In this document: positions 27,711-36,252 of the stretch, piece by piece
How positions within the stretch are numbered: the first letter of the stretch is position 1
Layout: every line of letters starts with the position of its first letter
NCBI RefSeq assembly: GCF_023205015.1
Contig: NZ_CP096258.1
Span: 2,542,001-2,606,000 of the forward strand
DNA length: 64,000 nucleotides
Direction: 5' to 3'
From: Providencia rettgeri
GTDB taxonomy: Bacteria > Pseudomonadota > Gammaproteobacteria > Enterobacterales > Enterobacteriaceae
Made by a program: the position numbers and the translations under genes
Notes under the pieces: model-generated
What the model saw: the letters and a program-made list of their open reading frames with translations, nothing else
Told to the model about the DNA's origin: nothing
Database searches by the model: none

Positions 27711-29330
27711 TTATTTAATTTTCTTGATACGCACATCCGTAGGAACTGAAACGGGTGAGTTATCTTTAAAATATTGCATTAACGCTTCGTTATCTGGCAG
27801 GCTATAAACACGGTCTTTACCTTGGTTGAAGGCAGAGAAACGGCTGCCACCCGTTGCTAAGAATTCATTCGCAGCAACACGATAGCTTTTGTTCATGTCT
27901 AACGGCTTACCGTTTAATTTCATTGATTTTTGAATAACTTTGTCACCCACTGGGCGGCTGTCGTCCCACTCGTAATAAAAACCTTTAGAAACAGGCATGA
28001 CTTGTGGACGAGCACGATCCCATTGCTGTTCAAGCGCTTGTTTAATTTGTGCACCTGTTAGCGACTGTGTGACAACCACGTTAGAGAATGGTTGGACTGT
28101 GAAAATATCACCATACGTCAATTCACCTGCTTTCATGTCAGCACGAATACCGCCACTATTCATAAATGCAATTTGAGCACCGCCCGCTTCTTTGCTGGAA
28201 GCTGCATATAATTGACCATCAGCAATAATCTTACCTAAGGTAGAATCCCCTGCTGGTAATAATTTTTTATCCACATTAGCCGTCAAAGACCCCATCACTT
28301 GTTGAGAAATAGGTAACGCAATTTTTTCGTATTTTTGTACGAACGTGGTTAACTCAGGGTTTTTCTCATAGCGACTCGTCTCAACAGGGATATTTTTTGC
28401 ATTTATGCTAACAATATCTTTCGTGCTTCTATCAATCTCAATATTTAATTGAGACAATAAAGTCCCGTTAGATTGGGCAGAAATCACAGTCATCCCATTG
28501 ATTTCACAATTGTAAGCTTGGTGTGTATGACCACTAACGACAAAGTCTACCGCGCTATCTAATTGTTTGACGATATCAACAATTGGGCCTTTGATATTAT
28601 CGCAACGGTTAATATCTTTAACTTTTGTATCAACTTGTTGTGTAGCGCCTTCATGGATCAGAACACCGATACTGTTAATACCTTGTGATTTTAATAATTT
28701 CACTTGGTTATTAATAGTTTCAACTTCATTTTTGAATTCTAAACCTGCGGTTCCACTTGGTGTTACGATAGCTGGCGTACCTTCTAACGTTAAACCAATA
28801 AATGCCATTGGAACACCATCAAACTCTTTAATAAAGTAAGATGGGAACAGTGTTTCACCAGTTTCTTTAACAATAACGTTGGCTGCTAAGTAGTTAAAGT
28901 CAGCCCCTGAAAAGGAATCTTTACCCACACAACCGGCCGTTGGGTGACAACCACCATTTTGCTTTCTCAGCAGCTCTTCTTTACCTTTGTCAAACTCATG
29001 GTTACCCACTGCACTGGTTTCCATACCAATCGCACTTAGCGCTTCAATAGTGGGTTCGTCGTAGAACATTGATGACAATAGTGGGCTTGCGCCGACTAAA
29101 TCACCCGCGCCTACAACGATAGTTTTATCATTTTGCGCTCTTAATTGATTAACCAGTGTCGCAATTGACTCAATTCCACCTAACTTACCATCGCCCGGTG
29201 CTTGTAGAGCACCATGGAAGTCATTTATACCAATGACTTGTACTTTTACCGTATCCGTATTTTTGGAAGCACAACCCGCCAAAAGTGCACCGGAAATGAG
29301 CAGTGTGAGTAATCCAATTTTGTGTTTCAT
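27711..29330 (-). CDS. 5'-nucleotidase family lipoprotein (UshA-like)
   Basis: A 539-aa two-domain 5'-nucleotidase. The N-terminal signal peptide ends in the lipobox LLAGC (Cys at about residue 20), so the protein is predicted to be a lipoprotein, unlike soluble periplasmic UshA. Metallophosphatase motifs are GINDFHG, GAGDLVGASPLL, GNHEFDKG, and GHTHQAYNC. The C-terminal substrate domain has NSGGIRADM and the late ATGGSRFSAF loop. It would dephosphorylate nucleotides or nucleotide sugars outside the cytoplasm. It lies 33 bases after an OprD-type porin gene and is probably co-transcribed with it. A strict ushA name is withheld because of the lipid anchor. Confidence 0.9.
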   Translation of the reverse strand: MKHKIGLLTLLISGALLAGCASKNTDTVKVQVIGINDFHGALQAPGDGKLGGIESIATLVNQLRAQNDKTIVVGAGDLVGASPLLSSMFYDEPTIEALSAIGMETSAVGNHEFDKGKEELLRKQNGGCHPTAGCVGKDSFSGADFNYLAANVIVKETGETLFPSYFIKEFDGVPMAFIGLTLEGTPAIVTPSGTAGLEFKNEVETINNQVKLLKSQGINSIGVLIHEGATQQVDTKVKDINRCDNIKGPIVDIVKQLDSAVDFVVSGHTHQAYNCEINGMTVISAQSNGTLLSQLNIEIDRSTKDIVSINAKNIPVETSRYEKNPELTTFVQKYEKIALPISQQVMGSLTANVDKKLLPAGDSTLGKIIADGQLYAASSKEAGGAQIAFMNSGGIRADMKAGELTYGDIFTVQPFSNVVVTQSLTGAQIKQALEQQWDRARPQVMPVSKGFYYEWDDSRPVGDKVIQKSMKLNGKPLDMNKSYRVAANEFLATGGSRFSAFNQGKDRVYSLPDNEALMQYFKDNSPVSVPTDVRIKKIK

Positions 29331-29363
29331 TTATCTTACCTTTTAATCCTTTTCAACTATCGG

Positions 29364-30716
29364 CTACATTTTGAAACGATAAGTCGTTGTCATTGAACCA
29401 GATAACGAGTGTGCGCGACGTGATTGACCATCATATAATTTTGGGGTCGTGTAGTCGTTTTCCTGACGATGGTGCCAGCCCAGACCACCACTTAACGAAA
29501 CAGAAAGATTTTCAGTTGGTTTCCAATAACTAAACAGACCAAACTGACCTTGTTTTAATCTTTCACCTTCATATTTAAATTCTGAATAGTTAGTACGTGC
29601 GCCAACAGAAAGCTCTTTACTAATACGATACTCTGCGGCCATAGCGACCATGGTTTCACCATCACGTACGTAGTCGATATCTGCATAAGCTGGGGAGTTA
29701 AAACGGCCACGCGTGTTACCAATTGGGTTACGTGCAAATTGTCCGACGCCGTTCGCTTTTTTCGCTTGGGTGTAAGTTAAGCCTGTGCTTAGCGTCCAAG
29801 GCGATTCAGGGATACGCCATTCTGCCGTCCCTGCGTAGTGCCACGCACGTTTGTCAAAATTACGCTTCCCTTTTTGTTTATCGGTTTCAGTACGTTTACC
29901 GTCACTACCGTATTCATGGTTATAGATTTGTGTACCTAAAGTTACATCTGAAGTCAGTTTATATTTTGCTTCTAAACCTTGTTGACGGAATAAATCATCG
30001 GCTTGACCATAGAAATAATAAACTTTCAATGGCTTAGTATTGTAGTTAATCCCTCCCGTGATGACATGATTAACATTGTGTCGAACGCCGTTAGCATCAG
30101 TAAAATACATGGCATCAATATTTGGGCTATCACGACGCATAACTTTTTTATCGAGATATAATAAGTCCAAACTCCAATCACTGATCGCCGTATTCGTGTA
30201 GTAACCGCTATAGCTGTTCAATGATAAGCGCTGTGAATTCGTGAAAATACCCGTATTTTTCAGTGTAAACCAACCAGCCTTGGCATTAAATTTTACAGGT
30301 TCAAGGTCAAGTTTTATTTTTGCATAACGTTGACCAATTTTGTTATACCCTTTCGCATGGCCATCATCGTTATATAAAATTGCACGGGAGGCGAAGTCTT
30401 TACTTGCACCCAACTTGATACCACCGTAATAAGATGCATCAAAACCAATGACATCTGCGAAATAACCTGATTTGAAATCTGCTTGGAAGTTTTGCCCCCA
30501 AGCATTTGCGACTTGTTTTCTATACCGGTTTTCGTTTTTATCAAAACGGTTTTCTGTTTTTAAGTATTTCCACATGTTGCGGGTTGACAGCTCGAGTTCC
30601 GAATCCGCAATGAATGAGTTTTCCTTGATAGAATTTTCCCAGTTGCTGGCATTTGCCATTGCTACCGCTAAATAGCAAGGAGAAAGCATTAATAACGCAA
30701 TATTTTTAACTTTCAT
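29364..30716 (-). CDS. OprD-family outer-membrane porin
   Basis: A 450-aa beta-barrel protein. The signal peptide is about 23 residues, cut near AMANAS. Then comes the OprD-family start (FIADSELELSTRNMWKYL), alternating amphipathic strands throughout, and loops rich in Gly/Asn/Tyr. OprD proteins are substrate-selective channels (amino acids, peptides, chito-oligosaccharides); the solute here is unknown. The C-terminus reads TTYRFKM, whereas barrel proteins usually end with an aromatic residue; if AAA were TAA it would end in YRF. It is the first gene of a probable operon with the lipoprotein 5'-nucleotidase. The pair replaces ycfP between nagZ and ndh of E. coli, so it looks like an insertion. 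Confidence 0.88.
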   Translation of the reverse strand: MKVKNIALLMLSPCYLAVAMANASNWENSIKENSFIADSELELSTRNMWKYLKTENRFDKNENRYRKQVANAWGQNFQADFKSGYFADVIGFDASYYGGIKLGASKDFASRAILYNDDGHAKGYNKIGQRYAKIKLDLEPVKFNAKAGWFTLKNTGIFTNSQRLSLNSYSGYYTNTAISDWSLDLLYLDKKVMRRDSPNIDAMYFTDANGVRHNVNHVITGGINYNTKPLKVYYFYGQADDLFRQQGLEAKYKLTSDVTLGTQIYNHEYGSDGKRTETDKQKGKRNFDKRAWHYAGTAEWRIPESPWTLSTGLTYTQAKKANGVGQFARNPIGNTRGRFNSPAYADIDYVRDGETMVAMAAEYRISKELSVGARTNYSEFKYEGERLKQGQFGLFSYWKPTENLSVSLSGGLGWHHRQENDYTTPKLYDGQSRRAHSLSGSMTTTYRFKM

Positions 30717-31210
30717 TGGAATAAACCTAGTTAATGATTATTTGAATTAATTTTATGCTGTGCCATGTTTCCATGAACAACAAAACACCATTTTTTATTT
30801 TTAGCTTAATAAAACAATTTCACTTAAAGACAAACAGACACATCCATTTCAAACACATAAGTCATTTTAAATATAAAATTCAATACAGTATTTCCCTGTA
30901 TTTGTGTTTACTTATTACTATGAATAGAAATATTCCTTATAGGAATTCCAAAGTACATTATTGAATCAATAGTGATAAATACTCATATTTGGTGTTTGTT
31001 TGGCTTAAGCCTCACATTACGGTACTGTATTTACCGACACCGCATTAATTCATTAAGAAAAAATTTTCACTCTATTTTTTATGACAAAGTATTCCCCTGA
31101 GAAATAATCATCTCAAATAAATTTGAATATTTAACTTAAAGTGCAACCATTAAATTGCTGTTTTTTTTAAACTGATTACTTATCGCTCTAAATTGTCATA
31201 AATCTTTCAT

Positions 31211-31240
31211 AATATGAATGCTATCGTAATTTTATGTCAA
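31211..31240 (-). promoter_or_regulatory. Promoter-like sequence toward the porin operon
   Basis: On the minus strand, a perfect -35 TTGACA (31240-31235) is followed after 18 bases by CATATT (31216-31211). If used, the transcript would have a leader of nearly 490 bases before the porin start. This is sequence inspection only. Confidence 0.35.
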
Positions 31241-31296
31241 TTAAAACGATCGCTGTCACAACACGTTACATCAGTTGCATTAAACTACCCACCAAC

Positions 31297-31312
31297 AGTG
31301 ATCACAATCACA
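31297..31312. promoter_or_regulatory. CRP-like site
   Basis: AGTGA-TCACAA-TCACA matches the CRP consensus TGTGA-N6-TCACA at nine of ten positions. It lies about 100 bases upstream of the minus-strand promoter-like sequence, so it may link the porin-nucleotidase operon to carbon status. Confidence 0.45.
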
Positions 31313-32049
31313 CTTCATTTTAGGGGAATTTAAGGTATAAACCTTTATTTTGGATAGTGTTTCAGAATCAATTCATTTATAACCAGTTAAAACATAAATT
31401 TAAATGGATATCTGTAAACTGCTTTCTTTATAAATATAAAGAGTAATGAATAAAATATAACCTAATAAAAATTTTCACATGAATACATACTGTTTGTAGA
31501 TATATATTCAATCCACAATTATTCTATATAGCACATCACAAGAGAAAGTACATTTCCCTACAGGCCAATTGCAATCAAGTAAATTTCGGATAAATGATAA
31601 GTATTATTTAGCTATCAAACGTTGTTTTACTTATCTTGCTTTTCATTTATTTAAATTTTCTTTAACTTTTGAAAGTAACCTATTTCATTATTAAATGGCT
31701 CAAAGTCATATTGAACGCTTTTAATCGCATGAAAAGCAAGTTGCAATGCAAATTATTAGTTAATTATTTCATATAAACTAATAATACAAATACCAATAAG
31801 TCAAACTATCAACAATTTCACTTTTTTATTTCAAACAATGAACCTTAAAATGATTAAATCAATAAAATACTCTCTAATTATTTTAGAGAGCAAAATAAAT
31901 ATTGATTGATTTTTATCTAATACGATTAGATATATTATTGTGATTAACTGTGCAATTATTGATAACGTTACGGGTAACTTTTAATATGAGCAATGATATC
32001 ACCATCTTCTTTATGCAAAATAGTACCCCTTTGTTATGCGTATTTATGC

Positions 32050-32082
32050 AAAAAAAGCCAGTAAATAAAATACTGGCTTTTA
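32050..32082 (-). terminator. Terminator of nagZ and the genes upstream of it
   Basis: An 11-base perfect stem AAAAGCCAGTA/TACTGGCTTTT with a seven-base loop is followed on the minus strand by TTTTTTTGC, 26 bases past the nagZ stop. Confidence 0.9.
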
Positions 32083-32107
32083 GATATACTAAATGTAATC
32101 AAAATTA

Positions 32108-33127
32108 TTAGCGGTGTTCTTGCCAACGCTCATGCAAATCAACCAGTTGCCGATGACTTTCTTTCCAACGCTCAACGGCTTGTAATTCTGTCAAACTGTA
32201 TTGTCGGCCACTATGATATAGCTTAGAAGCTTGGCTATCATATTGCTTCGGTAAGTTATCTAAAACACTGACGGCACCTTCACGATTATTACAGACTAAA
32301 ATCATGTCGCATCCTGCATTCAACGATGCCTGTGCTCTCTCAGGGTAACTCCCCATCACTGCCGCGCCTTCCATAGATAAATCATCAGAAAAGATGACTC
32401 CTTGGAAACCAAGTTGTTCACGCAATACCGATTTTAACCAAAATGGTGAGCCGCTCGCAGGGCGGTCATCAGCTTGGGTATAGATAACATGGGCTGGCAT
32501 AACTGCATCGAGTAGCTCTCGTTGAATAAAGTCTTTAAAAATCAGCATATCTTTACCGCGGATCTTCTCCAAAGCGCGATCATCCCGAGGTGTTTCTTTA
32601 TGCGAATCGGCTTTCACTGCACCATGGCCAGGGAAGTGTTTACCTGTCGTTTTCATCCCTGCACTGCGCATACCTCTAATAAAACGCTCCGCCATAACCA
32701 TCGCAATCTCTGGGTCTTCGTGGAATGAACGTTCACCTATCGCAATGCTTTGATGGCCAAGATCCAAAACAGGTGCAAAGCTAATATCAATATCCATGGC
32801 TATCATCTCTGATGCCATTAACCAGCCAGCTTCTTCAGCAAGCTTAGCGCCATCCATCTCACTATTGAGTGCAGCAAATGCCTGAGCTGAAGGCAATGCG
32901 GTGAAACCATCACGGAAACGTTGTACTCGACCGCCTTCTTGGTCAACGGCTATCAGCAACCGGTGTCTTGATGCATCACGAATTTGGCGAACAAGCTCTC
33001 GTAATTGTGCTGCGTCATGAAAGTTACGGGTAAACAGTATTAAGCCCCCCACGGATGGGTGAGCCAATATTTCGCGCTCTTCGTTGTCCAATTCATAACC
33101 CTGAACATCTAGCATTATAGGACCCAT
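32108..33127 (-). CDS. nagZ: Beta-N-acetylhexosaminidase NagZ
   Basis: A 339-aa cytosolic family-3 glycoside hydrolase that removes GlcNAc from anhydro-muropeptides during peptidoglycan recycling; its product induces AmpC in species with AmpR. Motifs: AVDQEGGRVQRF, the acid/base loop KHFPGHGAV with DSH, and the nucleophile region VIFSDDLSMEGA. I start at the ATG at 33127 (MGPIMLDVQG), six bases after GAGG and matching E. coli NagZ. A GTG four codons earlier contains that Shine-Dalgarno and is rejected. It lies about 60 bases after thiK, as in E. coli. Confidence 0.96.
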   Translation of the reverse strand: MGPIMLDVQGYELDNEEREILAHPSVGGLILFTRNFHDAAQLRELVRQIRDASRHRLLIAVDQEGGRVQRFRDGFTALPSAQAFAALNSEMDGAKLAEEAGWLMASEMIAMDIDISFAPVLDLGHQSIAIGERSFHEDPEIAMVMAERFIRGMRSAGMKTTGKHFPGHGAVKADSHKETPRDDRALEKIRGKDMLIFKDFIQRELLDAVMPAHVIYTQADDRPASGSPFWLKSVLREQLGFQGVIFSDDLSMEGAAVMGSYPERAQASLNAGCDMILVCNNREGAVSVLDNLPKQYDSQASKLYHSGRQYSLTELQAVERWKESHRQLVDLHERWQEHR

Positions 33128-33191
33128 AACATGCCTCACTTATTAAACTAATTAACTTAATCCGATACTGTTTTCTGATAGCCTTCGGCCA

Positions 33192-34064
33192 TCAACCTAA
33201 TAAACCAAAATATTGTCGTAATGGTTGAGAGTGTAACAAAAAGTCCGATGACTGGCTTTCATGCCACTGCACTTCATACCACATTAATGTCATATATTTT
33301 ACCCAAGGTGCCCATAATTGACAGCTTTCGGCCAATTGCTGTTTGTCACGATAAGCACCGTGAATGTCACAATATTGCGTCAAGAAAAAATCTCGCTGAA
33401 TACCACTCAGACCATTAAATTGAAAATAGGTTTCTAAAGAGAATGCGATATCTGTATTGGCCGCATATTCCCAATCCAATAGCATTAAACGCCCTGCTGA
33501 TGTGTAAACAATATTTTTAGCATGGATATCCATATGGGCAGGGGCAAGTTTTAGCGTCTTAGGGAAGTCTGCAGAGGTAAAATGACGATGTAATTTTTTC
33601 CAACGAGGTGACAACCGTTTTTTATCGATTAAATAGCCATAATGCGATATTTCATCGCAAAGTTGTAAGCGATACCCCAACAGTGGCGCCCGATGTAATT
33701 GTGCGACTATATTCGCAAGCTCACACTGAAAACCAGGCAGAAAAAAAGTATTATTATCAGGATGTTGCCCTTCACACCATCCGAGTAATAACCATTGTGA
33801 ATTTCGGCCAATCACTTTCGGCGTAAAGGAAAAAGCGCGTAATTGCTGTAATATTCGCGCTTCTTTCTTTCGATTAACATACAACGCGGTTTGTGCAGTT
33901 CCATCCGCACGCGCGATAAGCTTGACTTCGCTGCCAGGCAAAAAACATTGCAGCAAATAACTTCCACCTGACAGCCCTGTGAGTGAGGATATTTTCCAAT
34001 CTCGCACAGAGATTGTAGGAAAGCACGTCACTAACAGTCGATAAAGTGACTGCGAGTTACTCAA
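33192..34064 (-). CDS. thiK: Thiamine kinase ThiK
   Basis: A 290-aa kinase of the aminoglycoside phosphotransferase/choline kinase fold that phosphorylates salvaged thiamine. The catalytic loop APAHMDIHAKNIV (HxDxxxxN) is at about residues 176-188, and the metal-binding DWEYA follows. A glycine-rich segment LTGLSGGSYLL is near residue 30. It starts with TTG inside the lpoB stop region (aTTGAGTAA), an eight-base overlap suggesting coupled translation. Position between lpoB and nagZ equals that in E. coli. Confidence 0.92.
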   Translation of the reverse strand: MSNSQSLYRLLVTCFPTISVRDWKISSLTGLSGGSYLLQCFLPGSEVKLIARADGTAQTALYVNRKKEARILQQLRAFSFTPKVIGRNSQWLLLGWCEGQHPDNNTFFLPGFQCELANIVAQLHRAPLLGYRLQLCDEISHYGYLIDKKRLSPRWKKLHRHFTSADFPKTLKLAPAHMDIHAKNIVYTSAGRLMLLDWEYAANTDIAFSLETYFQFNGLSGIQRDFFLTQYCDIHGAYRDKQQLAESCQLWAPWVKYMTLMWYEVQWHESQSSDFLLHSQPLRQYFGLLG

Positions 34065-34635
34065 TATTGTGTTTTCCAGTCCAAATAATTTCGCCTGTTT
34101 GCACTTCCATTAATTGCATTTCAAGGCTTCGTTCTTTGTTTGAACCTGACATCACACTGTAAATGACATAATCCGCTTGGACATAGCGGCCTAACCCAAT
34201 GGCTTTGCTACGGGTTACCAAGCTGTCTTCTTGAGATAAACCGAGCGTCTTACGCGCAGACCCCACCACACTGGCAGGAACAACTTTAAAGCGATTTGTA
34301 TTCTCAACCGCAGTTGTCATGGCTGATGTCACCGCTTGCACAGGTAGTGAACCGTTCGTATTATTTTTCACTGAATCAACTAACAGGACTTTGCCATTTT
34401 CAACACCATCCGCACTCACCATTTGATTAACTAAAGGCGTAATAGATGCAGACCAATCTATTGTTTGCTGTTTTGGTGGAGTTGGAACAACATCAATGGG
34501 TGGTGGCGTTACTTCAGGTTGTTTTTCCGGCTCTATTGGTACAATCGGTGGCTGAGTACCAGGTTGTTGAGGTCGATATGAAGGGCACCCAGCCAAAATT
34601 AATGTAGCGGCAGCAACCATTAAGATGCGTTTCAT
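34057..34635 (-). CDS. lpoB: Outer-membrane lipoprotein LpoB, activator of PBP1b
   Basis: A 192-aa lipoprotein. The signal peptide ends in LILAGC (Cys at residue 16), followed by a flexible Pro-rich linker of about 40 residues (PPIVPIEPEKQPEV-type) long enough to cross the periplasm, and a globular domain from about residue 60. It stimulates the bifunctional peptidoglycan synthase PBP1b. The C-terminal domain ends MQLMEVQTGEIIWTGKH, as in E. coli LpoB. It follows ycfL by two bases and overlaps thiK. Confidence 0.95.
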   Translation of the reverse strand: MKRILMVAAATLILAGCPSYRPQQPGTQPPIVPIEPEKQPEVTPPPIDVVPTPPKQQTIDWSASITPLVNQMVSADGVENGKVLLVDSVKNNTNGSLPVQAVTSAMTTAVENTNRFKVVPASVVGSARKTLGLSQEDSLVTRSKAIGLGRYVQADYVIYSVMSGSNKERSLEMQLMEVQTGEIIWTGKHNIE

Positions 34636-34637
34636 TA

Positions 34638-35030
34638 TTACTCTCCGGCCTTTGGCGATAAAAATACATGAACACGTACATTTGTTGCACGTGGAGAGGA
34701 AGTCGCAGCATGAACTTTCGCAACGGAATTCGCTGCAATCTGCTGATACAAGGTATTTGAAGTCTCCACTTTTAACCCTTGCTTATCATACCAATATAAA
34801 CGATAAGCAATATTCACCACTTCAGATTGAGTATTACTCATATTAATCGTGGCAATGGTTTGATGGTTTTCACTACCTATCACTGGGTTTTCGACAATGA
34901 TACCTTGCGCGAGTACTGCTGGCTCCATAATGATGCGTTGTTGCTCATTAAAAACCAGCCCTTGTGTCTTTTTAAAGATGCAACCACTTAGCAACATTGT
35001 TACCAAAGCAAGTAATGCAATACGGTTCAT
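34638..35030 (-). CDS. ycfL: YcfL-family lipoprotein
   Basis: A 130-aa predicted lipoprotein with lipobox LLSGC (Cys at residue 17). The mature part is a beta-rich domain with the family segments INMSNTQSEVVNIAYRLYWYDKQGL and SPRATNVRVHVFL. Its role is unknown; it is co-transcribed with lpoB, which suggests an envelope function. Gene order hinT-ycfL-lpoB-thiK-nagZ equals that in E. coli. Confidence 0.92.
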   Translation of the reverse strand: MNRIALLALVTMLLSGCIFKKTQGLVFNEQQRIIMEPAVLAQGIIVENPVIGSENHQTIATINMSNTQSEVVNIAYRLYWYDKQGLKVETSNTLYQQIAANSVAKVHAATSSPRATNVRVHVFLSPKAGE

Positions 35031-35057
35031 TGTCGATCCCTTATCCCTTATTACTCA

Positions 35058-35408
35058 TTACTTAGCCAATAATGGCCCTAATGGACGACCACCCACTAGA
35101 TGCATGTGGATATGAAAGACTTCTTGCCCCGAATGTTCATTACAGTTCATGATTAAACGGTAACCATTCTCTGCAATACCTTCTTCTTTAGCAATTTTAG
35201 CTGCAACAGTAAACAAACGACCTAACGCAAGTTCGTCATCCGCAGTGACATCATTGACAGTTGGAATTAATTTATTAGGAATGATAAGAATGTGTGATGG
35301 TGCTTGTGGTGAAATGTCACGAAATGCGGTGACAAGCTCATCTTGGTAAACCACGTCTGCTGGGATCTCGCGACGGATAATTTTACTGAAAATCGTTTCT
35401 TCTGCCAT
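35058..35408 (-). CDS. hinT: Purine nucleoside phosphoramidase HinT
   Basis: A 116-aa HIT-family hydrolase of AMP-lysine-type phosphoramidates. The histidine triad QEVFHIHMHLVGGRPLG is at the C-terminus, and the N-terminal ETIFSKIIRREIPADVVYQDE matches E. coli. I start at the ATG at 35408, seven bases after AAGGA. An in-frame ATG six codons upstream lacks a site. In this genome hinT follows the tatD-like gene by 40 bases; the E. coli genes ptsG and fhuE that lie between them are missing. Confidence 0.96.
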   Translation of the reverse strand: MAEETIFSKIIRREIPADVVYQDELVTAFRDISPQAPSHILIIPNKLIPTVNDVTADDELALGRLFTVAAKIAKEEGIAENGYRLIMNCNEHSGQEVFHIHMHLVGGRPLGPLLAK

Positions 35409-35448
35409 TTCAATTTCCTTAGTCATTTAATCGTTCTTGTGAACTCAT

Positions 35449-36240
35449 TTATACGTTACCTGTACCGACATTTAAATGAAACAAACGATTGAAGTTTTGC
35501 GTCGTAATTTCAGCGAGCTGTTCAACACTCACTCCCTTCAATACTGCCATATATTCAATGACATCCCGAACATACGCAGGTTGGTTTTCCCTACCACGAT
35601 GAGGAACAGGAGCTAAATAAGGTGAGTCGGTTTCAACTAAAATGCGGTCTAAAGGAACAACTCGAGCGGCTTCTCTAATTTGTTCTGCGTTACGAAATGT
35701 GACGATCCCTGAAAATGAGATATACATGCCTAAATCGAGTAACTCCACCGCAGTATCTCTATCTTCGGTAAAGCAGTGCAATACTCCGCCACAATCCATC
35801 ACCTTCTCTTCACGTAGAATGGATAAAGTATCTTCTCGTGCTGCACGAGTATGCACAATCACCGGTTTATTAACTTCGCGACCAATGCGAATGTGCTGGC
35901 GAAAAGATTCTTGCTGCAGCAGCGCATTTTCTTGCTGGTAATAGTAATCCAGCCCGGTTTCCCCTAACGCAACAACCTCATTTCCTGCCGCTAATTGTGC
36001 TAATCGCGCGAAATCATATCCTTCGTCTAAATTAAGAGGATGGATACCACATGAAAAAGCGATATTGTCTCGCATACCAATCATTTTCTTCATGCTTTCA
36101 AAACCATGCAACGTCGTTGCAACGGCTAACATAAAGTGAACATCACGAGCCGAGGCCTTTGCGATAACATCGTCGACATTTGTGTGCAATTTTTCATAAT
36201 CTAAACAGTCGAGATGACAGTGTGAATCAACAACAAACAT
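35449..36240 (-). CDS. ycfH: TatD-family metal-dependent hydrolase YcfH
   Basis: A 263-aa TIM-barrel hydrolase of the TatD/YcfH deoxyribonuclease family. Metal ligands are visible in VDSHCHLD, GETGLDYYY, VIVHTRAA, VLHCFTED and VETDSPYLAPVPHRGR. Family members act as nucleases in vitro; the cellular substrate of YcfH is uncertain. It lies 12 bases after holB and is the last E. coli-conserved member of the pabC-mltG-tmk-holB-ycfH run. Confidence 0.94.
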   Translation of the reverse strand: MFVVDSHCHLDCLDYEKLHTNVDDVIAKASARDVHFMLAVATTLHGFESMKKMIGMRDNIAFSCGIHPLNLDEGYDFARLAQLAAGNEVVALGETGLDYYYQQENALLQQESFRQHIRIGREVNKPVIVHTRAAREDTLSILREEKVMDCGGVLHCFTEDRDTAVELLDLGMYISFSGIVTFRNAEQIREAARVVPLDRILVETDSPYLAPVPHRGRENQPAYVRDVIEYMAVLKGVSVEQLAEITTQNFNRLFHLNVGTGNV

Positions 36241-36252
36241 ATTTAACTCTTT

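Larger units (their letters stand above)
30717..32049. other. 1.3 kb gene-free AT-rich region upstream of the porin
   Basis: The longest unique non-coding stretch in the window. Both strands are closed by frequent stops, and no ORF shows family features. I see a CRP-like palindrome at 31297-31312, a promoter-like TTGACA on the minus strand at 31235-31240, and a small AT-rich hairpin CTCTCTAA/TTAGAGAG at 31870-31890. It may be a long leader for the porin operon, hold an unrecognised sRNA, or be a decayed gene. Confidence 0.5.

Noticed and set aside
29364..30716. Naming the porin chiP
   Set aside because: It is OprD-like, but chitin-utilisation genes such as chiQ are not adjacent and similarity was judged only by fold pattern.
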